A DNA stretch of 64,000 nucleotides, taken from NCBI RefSeq assembly GCF_003368325.1, contig NZ_CP031466.1:3100001-3164000 (forward strand), read 5' to 3'. A program made the translations under genes and the position numbers. Positions 49,378 through 58,183 of the stretch are shown piece after piece; the stretch's first letter is position 1, and each line of letters starts with the position of its first letter. This stretch comes from Paraburkholderia caffeinilytica. GTDB lineage: Bacteria > Pseudomonadota > Gammaproteobacteria > Burkholderiales > Burkholderiaceae. The notes under the pieces are model-generated. The model was not told where the DNA came from. It worked only from the letters and a program-made list of their open reading frames with translations, and made no database searches.

Positions 49378-50475
49378 TCACGCCCCTGCAAACACCCGCA
49401 GATGCTCAGGTGCAAACTCCAGCGCAACCGGTGCGCCAGGCGCGAAAGCTTCGAGCGCGTCGGTGCCGAGCGGCACCTTGACGAAGCACTCGTCCTGTTC
49501 CGGCAGGCCGCAGCGCATGCGCACGTGGTCGCCGAAATAGATCAGCCCGCGCGCCTCGCCGCTCAGTGCATTGGCGCCCTGCCGCGACACGCCGTTGGCA
49601 AGCTTCATGCGCTCGGGACGGATGCAAGCAACCGCCGGCGTACCCGCCCTCGCACCGCCGATATTGCGTCCCGTGAGGCGTGTGCCGTCAATCAGATGAA
49701 ACTCGCAGTACTCGCCGTCGACGTTTGCGATCGTGCCGCGCAACTTGTTGCTGTCGCCGATGAAGTTCGCGACGAACTCGTTGCACGGCGATTCGTACAG
49801 ACGGTCCACCGTATCGAGTTGCTGCACGATGCCTTTGTCGAAGACGGCAACGCGGTCGGACATGGTGAGCGCCTCGCCCTGATCGTGCGTGACGTACACG
49901 AAGGTGACGCCCAGCTTCTCGTGCAATGATTTAAGCTCGTACTGCATGTGTTCGCGCAACTGCTTGTCGAGTGCGCCGAGCGGCTCGTCCATCAGCACGA
50001 GCTTCGGCTCGAACACCAGCGCGCGCGCCAATGCGATACGTTGCTGCTGACCACCGGAAAGCTGCGCCGGATACCGCTTGGCGAAGCTCTCCATGCGCAC
50101 CATCTTCAAGGCGTTATTCGTGCGATGCGCCCGTTCCTCGGCCGACAGTTTGCGCACCGTGAGCGGATACGCCACGTTCTGCTCGACCGTCAGATGCGGG
50201 AACAGCGCGTAGTTCTGAAACACCATGCCGATGTTACGTTTGTGCGGCGGCACAGTATTGAGCAGCGTGCCATCGAGCCAGATTTCTCCACCTGTGGGGA
50301 ATTCAAAACCCGCCAGCATCATCAGACATGTGGTTTTCCCTGACCCGGACGGTCCGAGCAGCGTCAGGAATTCGCCCTGATAGATATCCAGATCGAGCTG
50401 TTTGACGACCAGCGTTTCGCCGTCGTACGTCTTGCGCACACCTCGAAAGCTGACGATCACGTCATCGGTTTTCAT
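49378..50475 (-). CDS. Polyamine-type ABC transporter ATPase (PotA-like)
   Basis: 365 residues. Walker A is LLGPSGSGKTT, the Q-loop is VFQNYALFPHL, the signature is LSGGQQQRIALARAL, Walker B is LVLMDEPLGALD, and the switch His is in YVTHDQGEALTMSDR. A C-terminal TOBE-type regulatory domain lies at about 275-360. It powers import by the two permeases. It is the first gene of the operon; ATG 50473-50475 has GAGGAGA upstream. The promoter lies in the 130-base gap shared with the divergent MocR-type gene. Confidence 0.95.
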   Translation of the reverse strand: MKTDDVIVSFRGVRKTYDGETLVVKQLDLDIYQGEFLTLLGPSGSGKTTCLMMLAGFEFPTGGEIWLDGTLLNTVPPHKRNIGMVFQNYALFPHLTVEQNVAYPLTVRKLSAEERAHRTNNALKMVRMESFAKRYPAQLSGGQQQRIALARALVFEPKLVLMDEPLGALDKQLREHMQYELKSLHEKLGVTFVYVTHDQGEALTMSDRVAVFDKGIVQQLDTVDRLYESPCNEFVANFIGDSNKLRGTIANVDGEYCEFHLIDGTRLTGRNIGGARAGTPAVACIRPERMKLANGVSRQGANALSGEARGLIYFGDHVRMRCGLPEQDECFVKVPLGTDALEAFAPGAPVALEFAPEHLRVFAGA

Positions 50476-50561
50476 CGCACTAGTCTCCTCTGCGGTCCGG
50501 CTGGCTTCCGCTGCAAAGCAGCAGGATTGCATTAATTGCGTGGCTCACTATAGTCCCTTAC

Positions 50562-50603
50562 GGTTCTACAATATGGAACCATTTCATTATTCCGGATAGA
50601 ACC
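50562..50603. promoter_or_regulatory. Candidate MocR operator with three GGTTCY/RGAACC boxes
   Basis: GGTTCTA (50562-50568), TGGAACC (50574-50580) and TAGAACC (50597-50603): the first is inverted to the other two, which are direct repeats 23 bases apart. They sit just before the regulator's start and within the divergent promoter region, typical of MocR autoregulation plus control of the neighbour. TACAAT (50567-50572) may be a plus-strand -10 box inside it. Confidence 0.55.
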
Positions 50604-50605
50604 AC

Positions 50606-52159
50606 TTGGACACCGTGATCTTGTCGGATTGGCTTGCGGCGCGGCTCGACCGCGCCGCCGCCGAACCGGTCTACAGGCAGACGTTACGGCTGATGCAGCA
50701 GGCCATCCTGACCGGCCAGCTGCCGCCCGGCACCAAGCTGCCGAGCTCGCGCACGCTCGCCGAAGACCTCGGCATCGCGCGCAATACGGTGCTGCACGTC
50801 TACGATCAGCTGACCGCCGAAGGCTATGTGATCTCCACCACCGGCAGCGGCACCTATGTCGCCGACACTCGGCCGGACACGGCGGCGGTGAATGCGCGCA
50901 AGAAGCCGGTACTGGCGAGCAGCGATGCAGACGCTGCCAATCAGGCCGCCGAGCCCGCCAAGCCGCCCAAACGCGATCTCGGCGACCTCTCCGCGCGCGG
51001 ACGGAGGCTGATCGATCAGGCCGGCGTATCCGCCAAACAGTGGGGCGCGTTCATGCCGGGCGTGCCCGACGTCGCCGAATTTCCGGCGCGCACCTGGAGC
51101 CGCCTGCAGGCAAGACTCTGGAAGGAAGCCAATCCCGATCTGCTGACGTATGCGCCGGGCGGCGGTTATCGTCCGCTAAGGCGCGCGCTTTCCGATTACC
51201 TGCGCGTCGCGCGTTCGGTGAATTGCACGCCCGATCAGATCATCATCACGACGGGCATTCATCAGTCGATCGATCTGGCCGTACGTTTATTGACCGACGT
51301 TGGCGACCGCGCGTGGGTCGAAGAACCCTGTTACTGGGGCGCGCGCAGCGTGCTGCAATCGTCGGGGATCACGCTGGTACCCGTGCCGGTTGACGACGAA
51401 GGCCTCAACCCGCGCGAGCAGGATCTGCAACAGCCGCCGCGGTTGGCGCTCGTCACGCCGTCGCATCAATATCCGCTCGGCATGGTGATGAGTCTCGCGC
51501 GCCGCCGCACGCTGCTCGAGTACGCACGCCAGCACAACGTGTGGATCATCGAGGACGACTACGACAGCGAGTTCCGCTACGGGAGCCGTCCTCTAGCATC
51601 GCTGCAAGGGCTCGACGACGCCGGCCAGGTGATCTACGTGGGCAGCCTGGGGAAGATGCTGTTTCCAGGTTTGCGGATCGGCTACATGATCGCGCCGGAG
51701 CATCTGGTGGATACGTTCCGCACGGGCGTTGCGGAGTTGTATCGCGAGGGACAGTTGATGCAGCAGGCGGTGATGACCGACTTCATCATGGACGGCCATC
51801 TCACGTCGCATGTTCGCCGTATGCGCGCGCTCTACGGCGAGCGCCGGCAGATTCTGATCGACGCGATCACCGCGCGTTTCGGCAACGAACTCCCGGTAAT
51901 GGGCGACGAAGCCGGCCTGCATCTGGTGCTCGGCCTGCCCGACCATGCGAACGATCGCGCAGTCACCGCGGCCGCTTACGATGCCGGCGTCATCGTGCGT
52001 CCGCTCGCCGCTTACTACAGCAGCGAGACGCCCGCACGGCGCGGATTGTTGCTGGGGTACGCCTGCGTACCGAACGAAAAGATCGGCCCGGCGTTCGACA
52101 CGCTCGCGCGGGTAATCGAGCAGACGGCGTTGAAGAAAAAGCCGACGCGCGCCGCTTGA
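50606..52159 (+). CDS. MocR/GabR-type regulator (GntR HTH fused to aminotransferase fold)
   Basis: 517 residues starting at TTG 50606. The N-terminal winged helix (about 15-90) has PVYRQTLRLMQQAILTGQLPPGTKLPSSRTLAEDLGIARNTV-type spacing. The C-terminal class I aminotransferase-like domain (about 140-505) has IVEDDYDSEFRY-like IIEDDYDSEFRYGSRPL and YVGSLGKMLFPGLRIGYM with the PLP-binding lysine. The PLP domain works as an effector sensor, often for GABA, putrescine-derived amines or pyridoxal. Its divergent position makes the polyamine-type importer the probable target. GTG 50615 is an alternative start. Confidence 0.9.
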   Translation: MDTVILSDWLAARLDRAAAEPVYRQTLRLMQQAILTGQLPPGTKLPSSRTLAEDLGIARNTVLHVYDQLTAEGYVISTTGSGTYVADTRPDTAAVNARKKPVLASSDADAANQAAEPAKPPKRDLGDLSARGRRLIDQAGVSAKQWGAFMPGVPDVAEFPARTWSRLQARLWKEANPDLLTYAPGGGYRPLRRALSDYLRVARSVNCTPDQIIITTGIHQSIDLAVRLLTDVGDRAWVEEPCYWGARSVLQSSGITLVPVPVDDEGLNPREQDLQQPPRLALVTPSHQYPLGMVMSLARRRTLLEYARQHNVWIIEDDYDSEFRYGSRPLASLQGLDDAGQVIYVGSLGKMLFPGLRIGYMIAPEHLVDTFRTGVAELYREGQLMQQAVMTDFIMDGHLTSHVRRMRALYGERRQILIDAITARFGNELPVMGDEAGLHLVLGLPDHANDRAVTAAAYDAGVIVRPLAAYYSSETPARRGLLLGYACVPNEKIGPAFDTLARVIEQTALKKKPTRAA

Positions 52160-52273
52160 TTGCACGCCGCAGTTGCTCTGGCGGGCAAATAGCGGCGTGC
52201 GTCCACGATGCAAGACGTCACATCGCGTCCCGAAGGCTAGGCGACGACTACGAACCGGCTCGCATGCACCGCG

Positions 52274-55200
52274 TCACTTCAAGCCGAAGTCCACGCGCGT
52301 CGTCGCGCCCTTGTCCTTGATGCCGTCCGCGTCCAGCTTCGGCGCAACGATAAACACGCGGCTGCTGTCGATCTTGCCTTCGAAATACTGCTGCACGGCT
52401 TGCGCGCGTTGCTGGGCGAGATCACGCAGGCTGGCGTCGGTAATGGGAGCGTTGGCGGCCAGCGCGCTCTTCATCTCGTCGTCCGGGAGGCTCTTGGTCA
52501 AGCCGACAAAATTGCGTGGCTTCTTGAAGTCGCCCGCCTTGTAGGCCTTGGTCAAGTACTTGTCGTACTCCTTGGGATCCACGGTGACGGTTGACAGATC
52601 GACGCTCTCGCCATTGCCCACCACATCTTTGATCTTCTGCTGCTTGACCTGGCGTTCGACGTATTGCGCGCGCAGGCCCGGTTCATCGATCGCCGGGTCG
52701 ACGCGGCCGATCAGATCGATACGGATCGAGCTCTTGTCAGCCAACGCTTTCACGATAGTGTCGAGCTTCTTGTCCGCAGCGTCGGACAGTTTCGCCGACC
52801 CCGGCTCGAACTCGACGTAGCCCAATTCCTCGCCATTGCCGCCGAATGCATTGGCGATCAGCGAGAACGGCGCGGTCACGGCTTTCTGCAGCAGATTGAG
52901 CACCGCATGCCAGATCAGGCCGCCAATACTGAACTCCGGATTCGACAACGAACCCGACACCGGCAGATTCACGTCGATTTCACCACGCGAATTTTTCAGC
53001 AGCGAGATCGCGAGGCGCACCGGCAGCTTGGTTGCCGTATCGTTCTCGACGTGATCGCCGAACGTAAGCTGATCGATGAAAATGTGGTTGTTCGCGTTCA
53101 ACTGATCGTTATCGAGCTGGTAGTGCAGATCGACGTTCAGCTTGCCCTTGGTGATCGGATAGCCGGCATATTTCGCCGAATACGGCGTGAGGTTGGTGAG
53201 TTCGATATCGTGCGCGCTCGCCGTCAAATCGAGCGCCGGTTTCGCGATCAGCGGATTGACCGTACCGCGAATCGACAGCGGACCATTGGCTGCCAGCTTC
53301 GCGGCGATGTCCACCGGCGCAGGCGTGGTCGATTGCGTGCCGAACGCGCCGACCGTGCCTTGAATACCGACCAGGTTCGCTGTGAAGTTCGGCTTGATGA
53401 AGTTGTCGGTATAGGTCACGCGGCCCTGTTGCAACACCAGTTGGCCGAAGTGCAGTTTGACGGGGCTTTGCGGCGGCGTGGCGGCCGTAACTATGGCCGG
53501 CGTGGCCGGAGTTGCCGACGAGGCCGGTACCGGCGCGGACGCCACCTCGGGCGACGACGCAGCTTGCGGCGTCAACGGTATCGGCTCGTGAGCGCCGCTT
53601 TTGTCGCGTGTCAGCGATTGCGCGGCGCCGCTTTCATGCGCCACCACGTCCTTGAGATTCAGCTTGCCTTGCGCGTCGAGCAGCACACGCCCATAGAACT
53701 TCGTGAACGTCACGCGACCCGCATCGACCACCGTGCCGCGTTCGTCGTAGTCGGCTTTCAGGTCGGTCAGCGCGAGCGAACCCCATCCTGCGAACGGGTC
53801 GGACGTTGCCTTGTCGAGCATGCGCACGTCGACCAGCGCCACGTCGCCACGGTACGCCGCTTTGAGCGCCTTCGCCTGACTCAGCGCGAGATCGCCGTTC
53901 GCGTTGAGCAACGCGCTCGCGATCAACGCATTCAGCTTGCCGCCGAAGTACGGTTCGAAGGCCGCCGCATCCAGGCGGTTCGCATTCACCTTGACAGCCA
54001 CCTTGAGCGGCGTCGCCGTGACATTGCCTTTTATGCCGAGGGTGCCTTTCTTGTTGAGCGTGGCCTGCAGATCGATCGGCAGCGGTTTGCTCAGATCGTC
54101 GCTGATCTGCTGCACCTTGATTTGCAATGGCGTCACGCTCAGCTTCACCGGCTGCGGCGTGGTGTTGTCGGTGAAATTGGCCGTTGCATCTTTCAGGTTG
54201 AGTTCGCCGATCTTGTAGTGCCACGCGGGCCCTTCCGCCTCCGCCTTCTTCACCGCGTGGATCGCCGTGCGCTGCTGTTCGGCCTGATGGGGACCGGCGA
54301 GCGCGGCGAGGTCGATGCTGCCGTCTTTCAGGCGCTGCGCATCGACCATCAGGCCGGTCGTATCGACGCTGGTGATATCGGCGGTGCGCCCGGCGACGTC
54401 CACCTGCTTGACCGTCACCTGGCCCTGCGCGAGCGAGACCACCGGCGTCTTGCCGCCGCGCGTGGCGAGTTTGAGCGACTGCAGATCGAGTTGGGTGTCG
54501 GTGACCATCACAGCGGCCGGCGACTTCGACCAGTTCGCACCGACGTTCGCGCTGGCGGACAGCGCGCCATCCACCACCTGCGCGGCGGTCGCGGTGTCGA
54601 GATACGGTTGCAGCAGCGGCAACTTCAACGACTTCAGATCGAGCTTCGAACTGGCCGTCTTGGCGACGAGGCCGACCGCACCCGCTGCGCCGAGCGAGCC
54701 GCCCCCGTCCTTGAAGTCGGTGTTCAGCGTGTAGTGTGCGGGCGCCGTGGCGAGCGTCGAAAAATCGGTCAGCGTGACAGCCAGTTTTTGCAGGCCCACG
54801 TCGACCGGTCGCGAGGCGGCTTCATCGTGAACGTTCACGGTACCGTCGTTGAGTGCGAAACGCTTGATCGACAGGTCCAGAGGTTGCGCGGTCTTGTCCG
54901 CGGCGCTTGCGCCGGACGCCTCGACTGGCGCGCTTGCAGCTTTTTTGGCCGTCGTAGCCGTAGCCGCGGACGCCGCGACTGCCGGCGCCGCTCCAGAAGC
55001 CGCCGCAGCAGGCGCAGGCGCGAACATCCGCTCGACACTCAACACGCCGTCTTTATCGCGCGCAAGATTGGCGCTCGGCGCGTCGATGCGGATCTCGTCG
55101 AAGTGATACAGGCTCTTCAGCGGCTCGAGCGTCGCGGCAGCCACGTGCACCGCGTGCGCTGCGAAGAACGGCGCCTTGCTCTGATCGCGCACGTCCACGT

Positions 55201-56080
55201 CGTTCAGATCGACGGTGCCCGCCACGCGCAACGAAGGTGTGTCGTTGGACTCCACGAAGTTGAGTTTGAGATCGGTGGACAGTTTGCCGCTCTGCACCAC
55301 CACGGGCAGCTTGGTCGGCACATAGGACAGGAGCTGCGGCACGTCGAGCCCATCGAAGCGCAGCGACACTTCCGATTCGCGCGACGCGGCGAATGGCTTG
55401 GTCCTGCCGTCAATCGCAAGCGGACTGCCGTCGATACGCGCACGCAGCAACGGCTCGACGAAGATGTCGGTTTTCGACGGCAGCGTAGCGATGAACGGAA
55501 CGCCGAGCTTCCATTGATCGATCACATGCGTTGCGCCGAGCAATTTGTCGTCGAACGTAATCTGACCGTTTTCGAGGCGAATGTTCGACACCGAGAACAG
55601 CGCCGGCTTGCTGTTGGGCTTGGCCGGTTGCTTCGAGAATTTATCGATCAGGTCGGTGAAGTTGAAGCGCTGCGCATCGTAGCGAACGATATGAAAGCGT
55701 GGCGAATCGAGTTGCACTTCATCGACGATCGGTGCGCCGCGAAACAGCGAGGTCCATGACGGCTTCACGATGAGCCGCGAAATATCGACAAAGTCGCCCG
55801 CGCCGCCACGCTCGCCGATATGCACGCGATCGGCTTCGAGCTTGAGCGTGTACGGATTGAGCGCGATGCGGCCGATCGTGGCAGGCCGGTCGAGCTGTTG
55901 GCTAAGTTGCTGCTCGGCGATGTGGCGAATCAACGGCGGCGCCGCGAAAAAGCCCAGCAGACCGAACAATACGAGGAAGATCAGCAGACCCGTGAGGACA
56001 CGCCGGGTGCGGCGTGACTGCGCGACATCGCGCACGGTCTGCATGGAAGAGGCGATTGATGCTTTATTGAGGCTTGCCAT
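52274..56080 (-). CDS. AsmA-like DUF748 family giant envelope protein
   Basis: 1268 residues. An N-terminal transmembrane helix (about 30-52, VLTGLLIFLVLFGLLGFFAA) is followed by a long repetitive beta-rich region of the AsmA/DUF748 type (ATIGRIALNPYTLKLEADRVHI; PIVDEVQLDSPRFHIVRYD). Ala-rich low-complexity insertions occur near residues 365-395 and 830-880. The C-terminal part (YVEFEPGSAKLSDAADKKLDTIVKAL) resembles an OmpA-type beta-alpha unit. Relatives (AsmA, TamB, YhdP) are thought to bridge the periplasm and move phospholipids to the outer membrane; the role here is inferred. I start at MASLNKAS (ATG 56078-56080) and discard a TTG extension of 18 residues. Confidence 0.85.
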   Translation of the reverse strand: MASLNKASIASSMQTVRDVAQSRRTRRVLTGLLIFLVLFGLLGFFAAPPLIRHIAEQQLSQQLDRPATIGRIALNPYTLKLEADRVHIGERGGAGDFVDISRLIVKPSWTSLFRGAPIVDEVQLDSPRFHIVRYDAQRFNFTDLIDKFSKQPAKPNSKPALFSVSNIRLENGQITFDDKLLGATHVIDQWKLGVPFIATLPSKTDIFVEPLLRARIDGSPLAIDGRTKPFAASRESEVSLRFDGLDVPQLLSYVPTKLPVVVQSGKLSTDLKLNFVESNDTPSLRVAGTVDLNDVDVRDQSKAPFFAAHAVHVAAATLEPLKSLYHFDEIRIDAPSANLARDKDGVLSVERMFAPAPAAAASGAAPAVAASAATATTAKKAASAPVEASGASAADKTAQPLDLSIKRFALNDGTVNVHDEAASRPVDVGLQKLAVTLTDFSTLATAPAHYTLNTDFKDGGGSLGAAGAVGLVAKTASSKLDLKSLKLPLLQPYLDTATAAQVVDGALSASANVGANWSKSPAAVMVTDTQLDLQSLKLATRGGKTPVVSLAQGQVTVKQVDVAGRTADITSVDTTGLMVDAQRLKDGSIDLAALAGPHQAEQQRTAIHAVKKAEAEGPAWHYKIGELNLKDATANFTDNTTPQPVKLSVTPLQIKVQQISDDLSKPLPIDLQATLNKKGTLGIKGNVTATPLKVAVKVNANRLDAAAFEPYFGGKLNALIASALLNANGDLALSQAKALKAAYRGDVALVDVRMLDKATSDPFAGWGSLALTDLKADYDERGTVVDAGRVTFTKFYGRVLLDAQGKLNLKDVVAHESGAAQSLTRDKSGAHEPIPLTPQAASSPEVASAPVPASSATPATPAIVTAATPPQSPVKLHFGQLVLQQGRVTYTDNFIKPNFTANLVGIQGTVGAFGTQSTTPAPVDIAAKLAANGPLSIRGTVNPLIAKPALDLTASAHDIELTNLTPYSAKYAGYPITKGKLNVDLHYQLDNDQLNANNHIFIDQLTFGDHVENDTATKLPVRLAISLLKNSRGEIDVNLPVSGSLSNPEFSIGGLIWHAVLNLLQKAVTAPFSLIANAFGGNGEELGYVEFEPGSAKLSDAADKKLDTIVKALADKSSIRIDLIGRVDPAIDEPGLRAQYVERQVKQQKIKDVVGNGESVDLSTVTVDPKEYDKYLTKAYKAGDFKKPRNFVGLTKSLPDDEMKSALAANAPITDASLRDLAQQRAQAVQQYFEGKIDSSRVFIVAPKLDADGIKDKGATTRVDFGLK

Positions 56081-56478
56081 GCTCGGTCTTGGGTAATGCG
56101 GCGGCAAGCCCGCCGCGAAACGAAAATCCCGCAAGCGGCAGTATAAGTGGTGAATCTTACGCGGGATATATATGTAAGCCGTGGCTTACACATTGTTGCA
56201 CGCTGGAGCGCCGCAGGTCCGCCGGCGCGAAGCGGCGGACGCGGGCTGATTGATGAGTCAGTCATACCTTGCTGTCACAGCATTGACGCATATCGGTGAG
56301 GCGCTTCACGGCCCTGCTTCACCGCCCTGCTTCACCGCCCTGCTTCACCGCCCTGCTTCACCGCCCTGCTCCACCGCCCTGCTCCACCGCCCTGCTCCAC
56401 CGCCCCGCTCCACAGCCTACTTCGCAGCCCGCCTCACCGAGGCATTTCATTGACGAACTTCATCGACGCCGGCGCAAG
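56081..56478. other. Intergenic region upstream of the DUF748 gene
   Basis: 398 bases between two minus-strand genes. It should hold the promoter for the DUF748 gene. TATATA-rich sequence at about 56165-56172 is the only AT-rich patch. The distal third is occupied by a 13-bp tandem repeat. Confidence 0.5.
56311..56414. repeat. 13-bp tandem repeat, eight copies
   Basis: Four copies of GCCCTGCTTCACC (56311-56362), three of GCCCTGCTCCACC (56363-56401) and one variant GCCCCGCTCCACA (56402-56414), all in register. A ninth, degenerate unit may precede at 56298-56310. The grouped variants suggest recent slippage expansion. The unit is not a multiple of three and lies outside genes. Confidence 0.93.
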
Positions 56479-57900
56479 TCACTGGCGCACGACCGCCGGC
56501 GGTTGCCAGCTGCCGTCGGTCGCCTGCGGCTTCGGTGCGTACAAGCGCAGCATCAGTTGCAGATCGGCACGCGGCGCCGGCAGCCAGTTGCCGCTCTTGC
56601 CGCGCGTGGACGACACCGTCACGTCGAGCGAGCCGTCGCGATTGCGGCGCGCGCCGTTGCGATCGCTGACCGCAAGCCGTGCAGGCGCGCTTTCCCCTAA
56701 CGCGCCGTCCTTCGTGTAGGCGGTGATCGACCAGAAGCCACGCACCGGCGGCAACTGGTTCGGCGCGAAATGGATGACGTAGCGGTTCGCGCCGTTGAGC
56801 GCATGACCGTCGCTGTCCTGGGTGACGACCGCGCGCACTTCATCGTCCTTCGTGCCAATACCCGGTTGGGTCGCGGCGGCGTAAGCGCGCATTGCGTAGT
56901 CGGGACCGTAATTGCCCACGCCGTCGCCGAACCAGCTCCAACCGTTGCCGCTCAGCAGATTGGACGGCGGCGTGACGACACGCTGATGGCCGTCGGCAAG
57001 GCCCATGGCGATCGCATCGGGTGCGCTCGGCAAATTCACCGGATCGCCAGGCGCCACGCCGAAATCCGAAAGGATTTTCAGCGCATGCGGATCGGCGGGC
57101 ATCGGCGGGTTGTCCGGCAAGGCTTGCGCGAGCCGGCTGAAGAAGCCGTTCGCGTCGAGCGCGGCGACTTGCGCGGCCGGTGTACCGGACGCGGACGCGG
57201 CGGCGGCATCGGCGGCATTGCTGCTCGGCGGCGTGATGGATGCCGAGCGCGTGTCGCCCGCGTAGACGCTCAGCGGCGCGACGCGGATGGCGCGCTGCAG
57301 CTTGCGCACCGCCGTCAGGTCGCGAGTGCCGTTCGACTGGATGCGCACGCTCACCCATGCATTTCGGGTCGGCACGTCGACACGTGTCACTCCCTTGGGC
57401 AGATCGCCTTGCCAGCCCGGACCGACGAACGCAATCGTTTGCGCCTTGATGCCCGCGGCGCGGGTGGCGAATTGCGAACTGGTCGACCAGACGACGTTGG
57501 TCCACATATCGAGCACGCGGGCGTCGACGTAGCGGCCGCGCGAGTCGGGCAGCGACACGATCACCGGCTCGCTGCCGACGTCCAGCCAGCCGGTCGAGTC
57601 GAAGGTATCGAGGCTCGGCTGCAGCGGATTGGCTGCGCCGATCGGCGGCAAAGCCTGCGCGTGGCGCAGCGTATTGATCGGCGCCTGGCCCGGATCGGTG
57701 CCGACCGCCGCGTCGCGCGCGACGCCCATCAGCACCAGCGGATAGCCGAATACATACGAATCGGCGACTTCGTCCTTGATCCAACTGTTGGCTTTTTGCG
57801 TCGTGGGCGGAGTCGACGCACAACCAGCCAGAAATGCGAGGCCCGCGAGCGATGCGCAGGTCCAGTGAAGCGAAAACAGTTCTTGGCGATTTTTTATCAT
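56479..57900 (-). CDS. DUF1254/DUF1214 lipoprotein
   Basis: 473 residues. A lipoprotein signal peptide (SLAGLAFLAGC, Cys at 27) is followed by a DUF1254 domain (about 45-200: DSYVFGYPLVLMGVARD, LDTFDSTGWLDVGSEPVIVSLPD, VLDMWTNVVWS). A Ser/Ala-rich hinge (about 215-245) leads to a C-terminal DUF1214 domain (about 330-465: RYVIHFAPNQLPPVRGFWSITAY, LRLYAPK). The biochemical role is unknown for the family. It precedes the DUF748 gene on the same strand, but the 13-bp repeat region separates them. Confidence 0.85.
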   Translation of the reverse strand: MIKNRQELFSLHWTCASLAGLAFLAGCASTPPTTQKANSWIKDEVADSYVFGYPLVLMGVARDAAVGTDPGQAPINTLRHAQALPPIGAANPLQPSLDTFDSTGWLDVGSEPVIVSLPDSRGRYVDARVLDMWTNVVWSTSSQFATRAAGIKAQTIAFVGPGWQGDLPKGVTRVDVPTRNAWVSVRIQSNGTRDLTAVRKLQRAIRVAPLSVYAGDTRSASITPPSSNAADAAAASASGTPAAQVAALDANGFFSRLAQALPDNPPMPADPHALKILSDFGVAPGDPVNLPSAPDAIAMGLADGHQRVVTPPSNLLSGNGWSWFGDGVGNYGPDYAMRAYAAATQPGIGTKDDEVRAVVTQDSDGHALNGANRYVIHFAPNQLPPVRGFWSITAYTKDGALGESAPARLAVSDRNGARRNRDGSLDVTVSSTRGKSGNWLPAPRADLQLMLRLYAPKPQATDGSWQPPAVVRQ

Positions 57901-58109
57901 TCGTTCAGGTGGCAGAACGTGCGGTCCTAAGGGAGACGTCGGCGCACGGCGAAACCAGTTTGCGTGGCCTCCCTAAGCCCAGCGCAGCCAGGCCATGGCT
58001 CGCGAATCCGACAACATCGGGTTGTATCGTATCCTTACTCACCAGGCAAGCGCAAAGACGGGTTTTGGTCGCCCGTGTGGCGGCGCTCCGGCGCGCCACA
58101 AAAACATCC

Positions 58110-58140
58110 TTGACCTTCCCATCATGGGAAGGTCGATACT
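58110..58140 (+). promoter_or_regulatory. CueR-type (MerR family) copper promoter
   Basis: TTGACC (58110-58115) and GATACT (58135-58140) are 19 bases apart, the overlong spacing used by MerR-family activators. The spacer holds a perfect 9-bp inverted repeat, GACCTTCCC (58112-58120) and GGGAAGGTC (58126-58134), around ATCAT. This fits the CueR box (ACCTTCC...GGAAGGT) and predicts copper induction of the ATPase gene. Confidence 0.85.
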
Positions 58141-58183
58141 GGGTTCATGATGCGGCCCGATGCCGCGACGAACCTTGTCTACC

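Noticed and set aside
52664..55759. Plus-strand open frame of about 1,030 codons opposite the DUF748 gene
   Set aside because: Arg/His-rich composition, no family motifs, and exact antisense overlap with a well-supported gene. Long empty frames are normal opposite GC-rich coding DNA.
56311..56414. CRISPR-like array
   Set aside because: Units are 13 bases with no spacers and no cas genes nearby; it is a simple tandem repeat.
56250..56453. Short open frames through the 13-bp repeat
   Set aside because: They encode a repetitive Pro/Ala/Ser or Thr string created by the repeat; no start signal or family.
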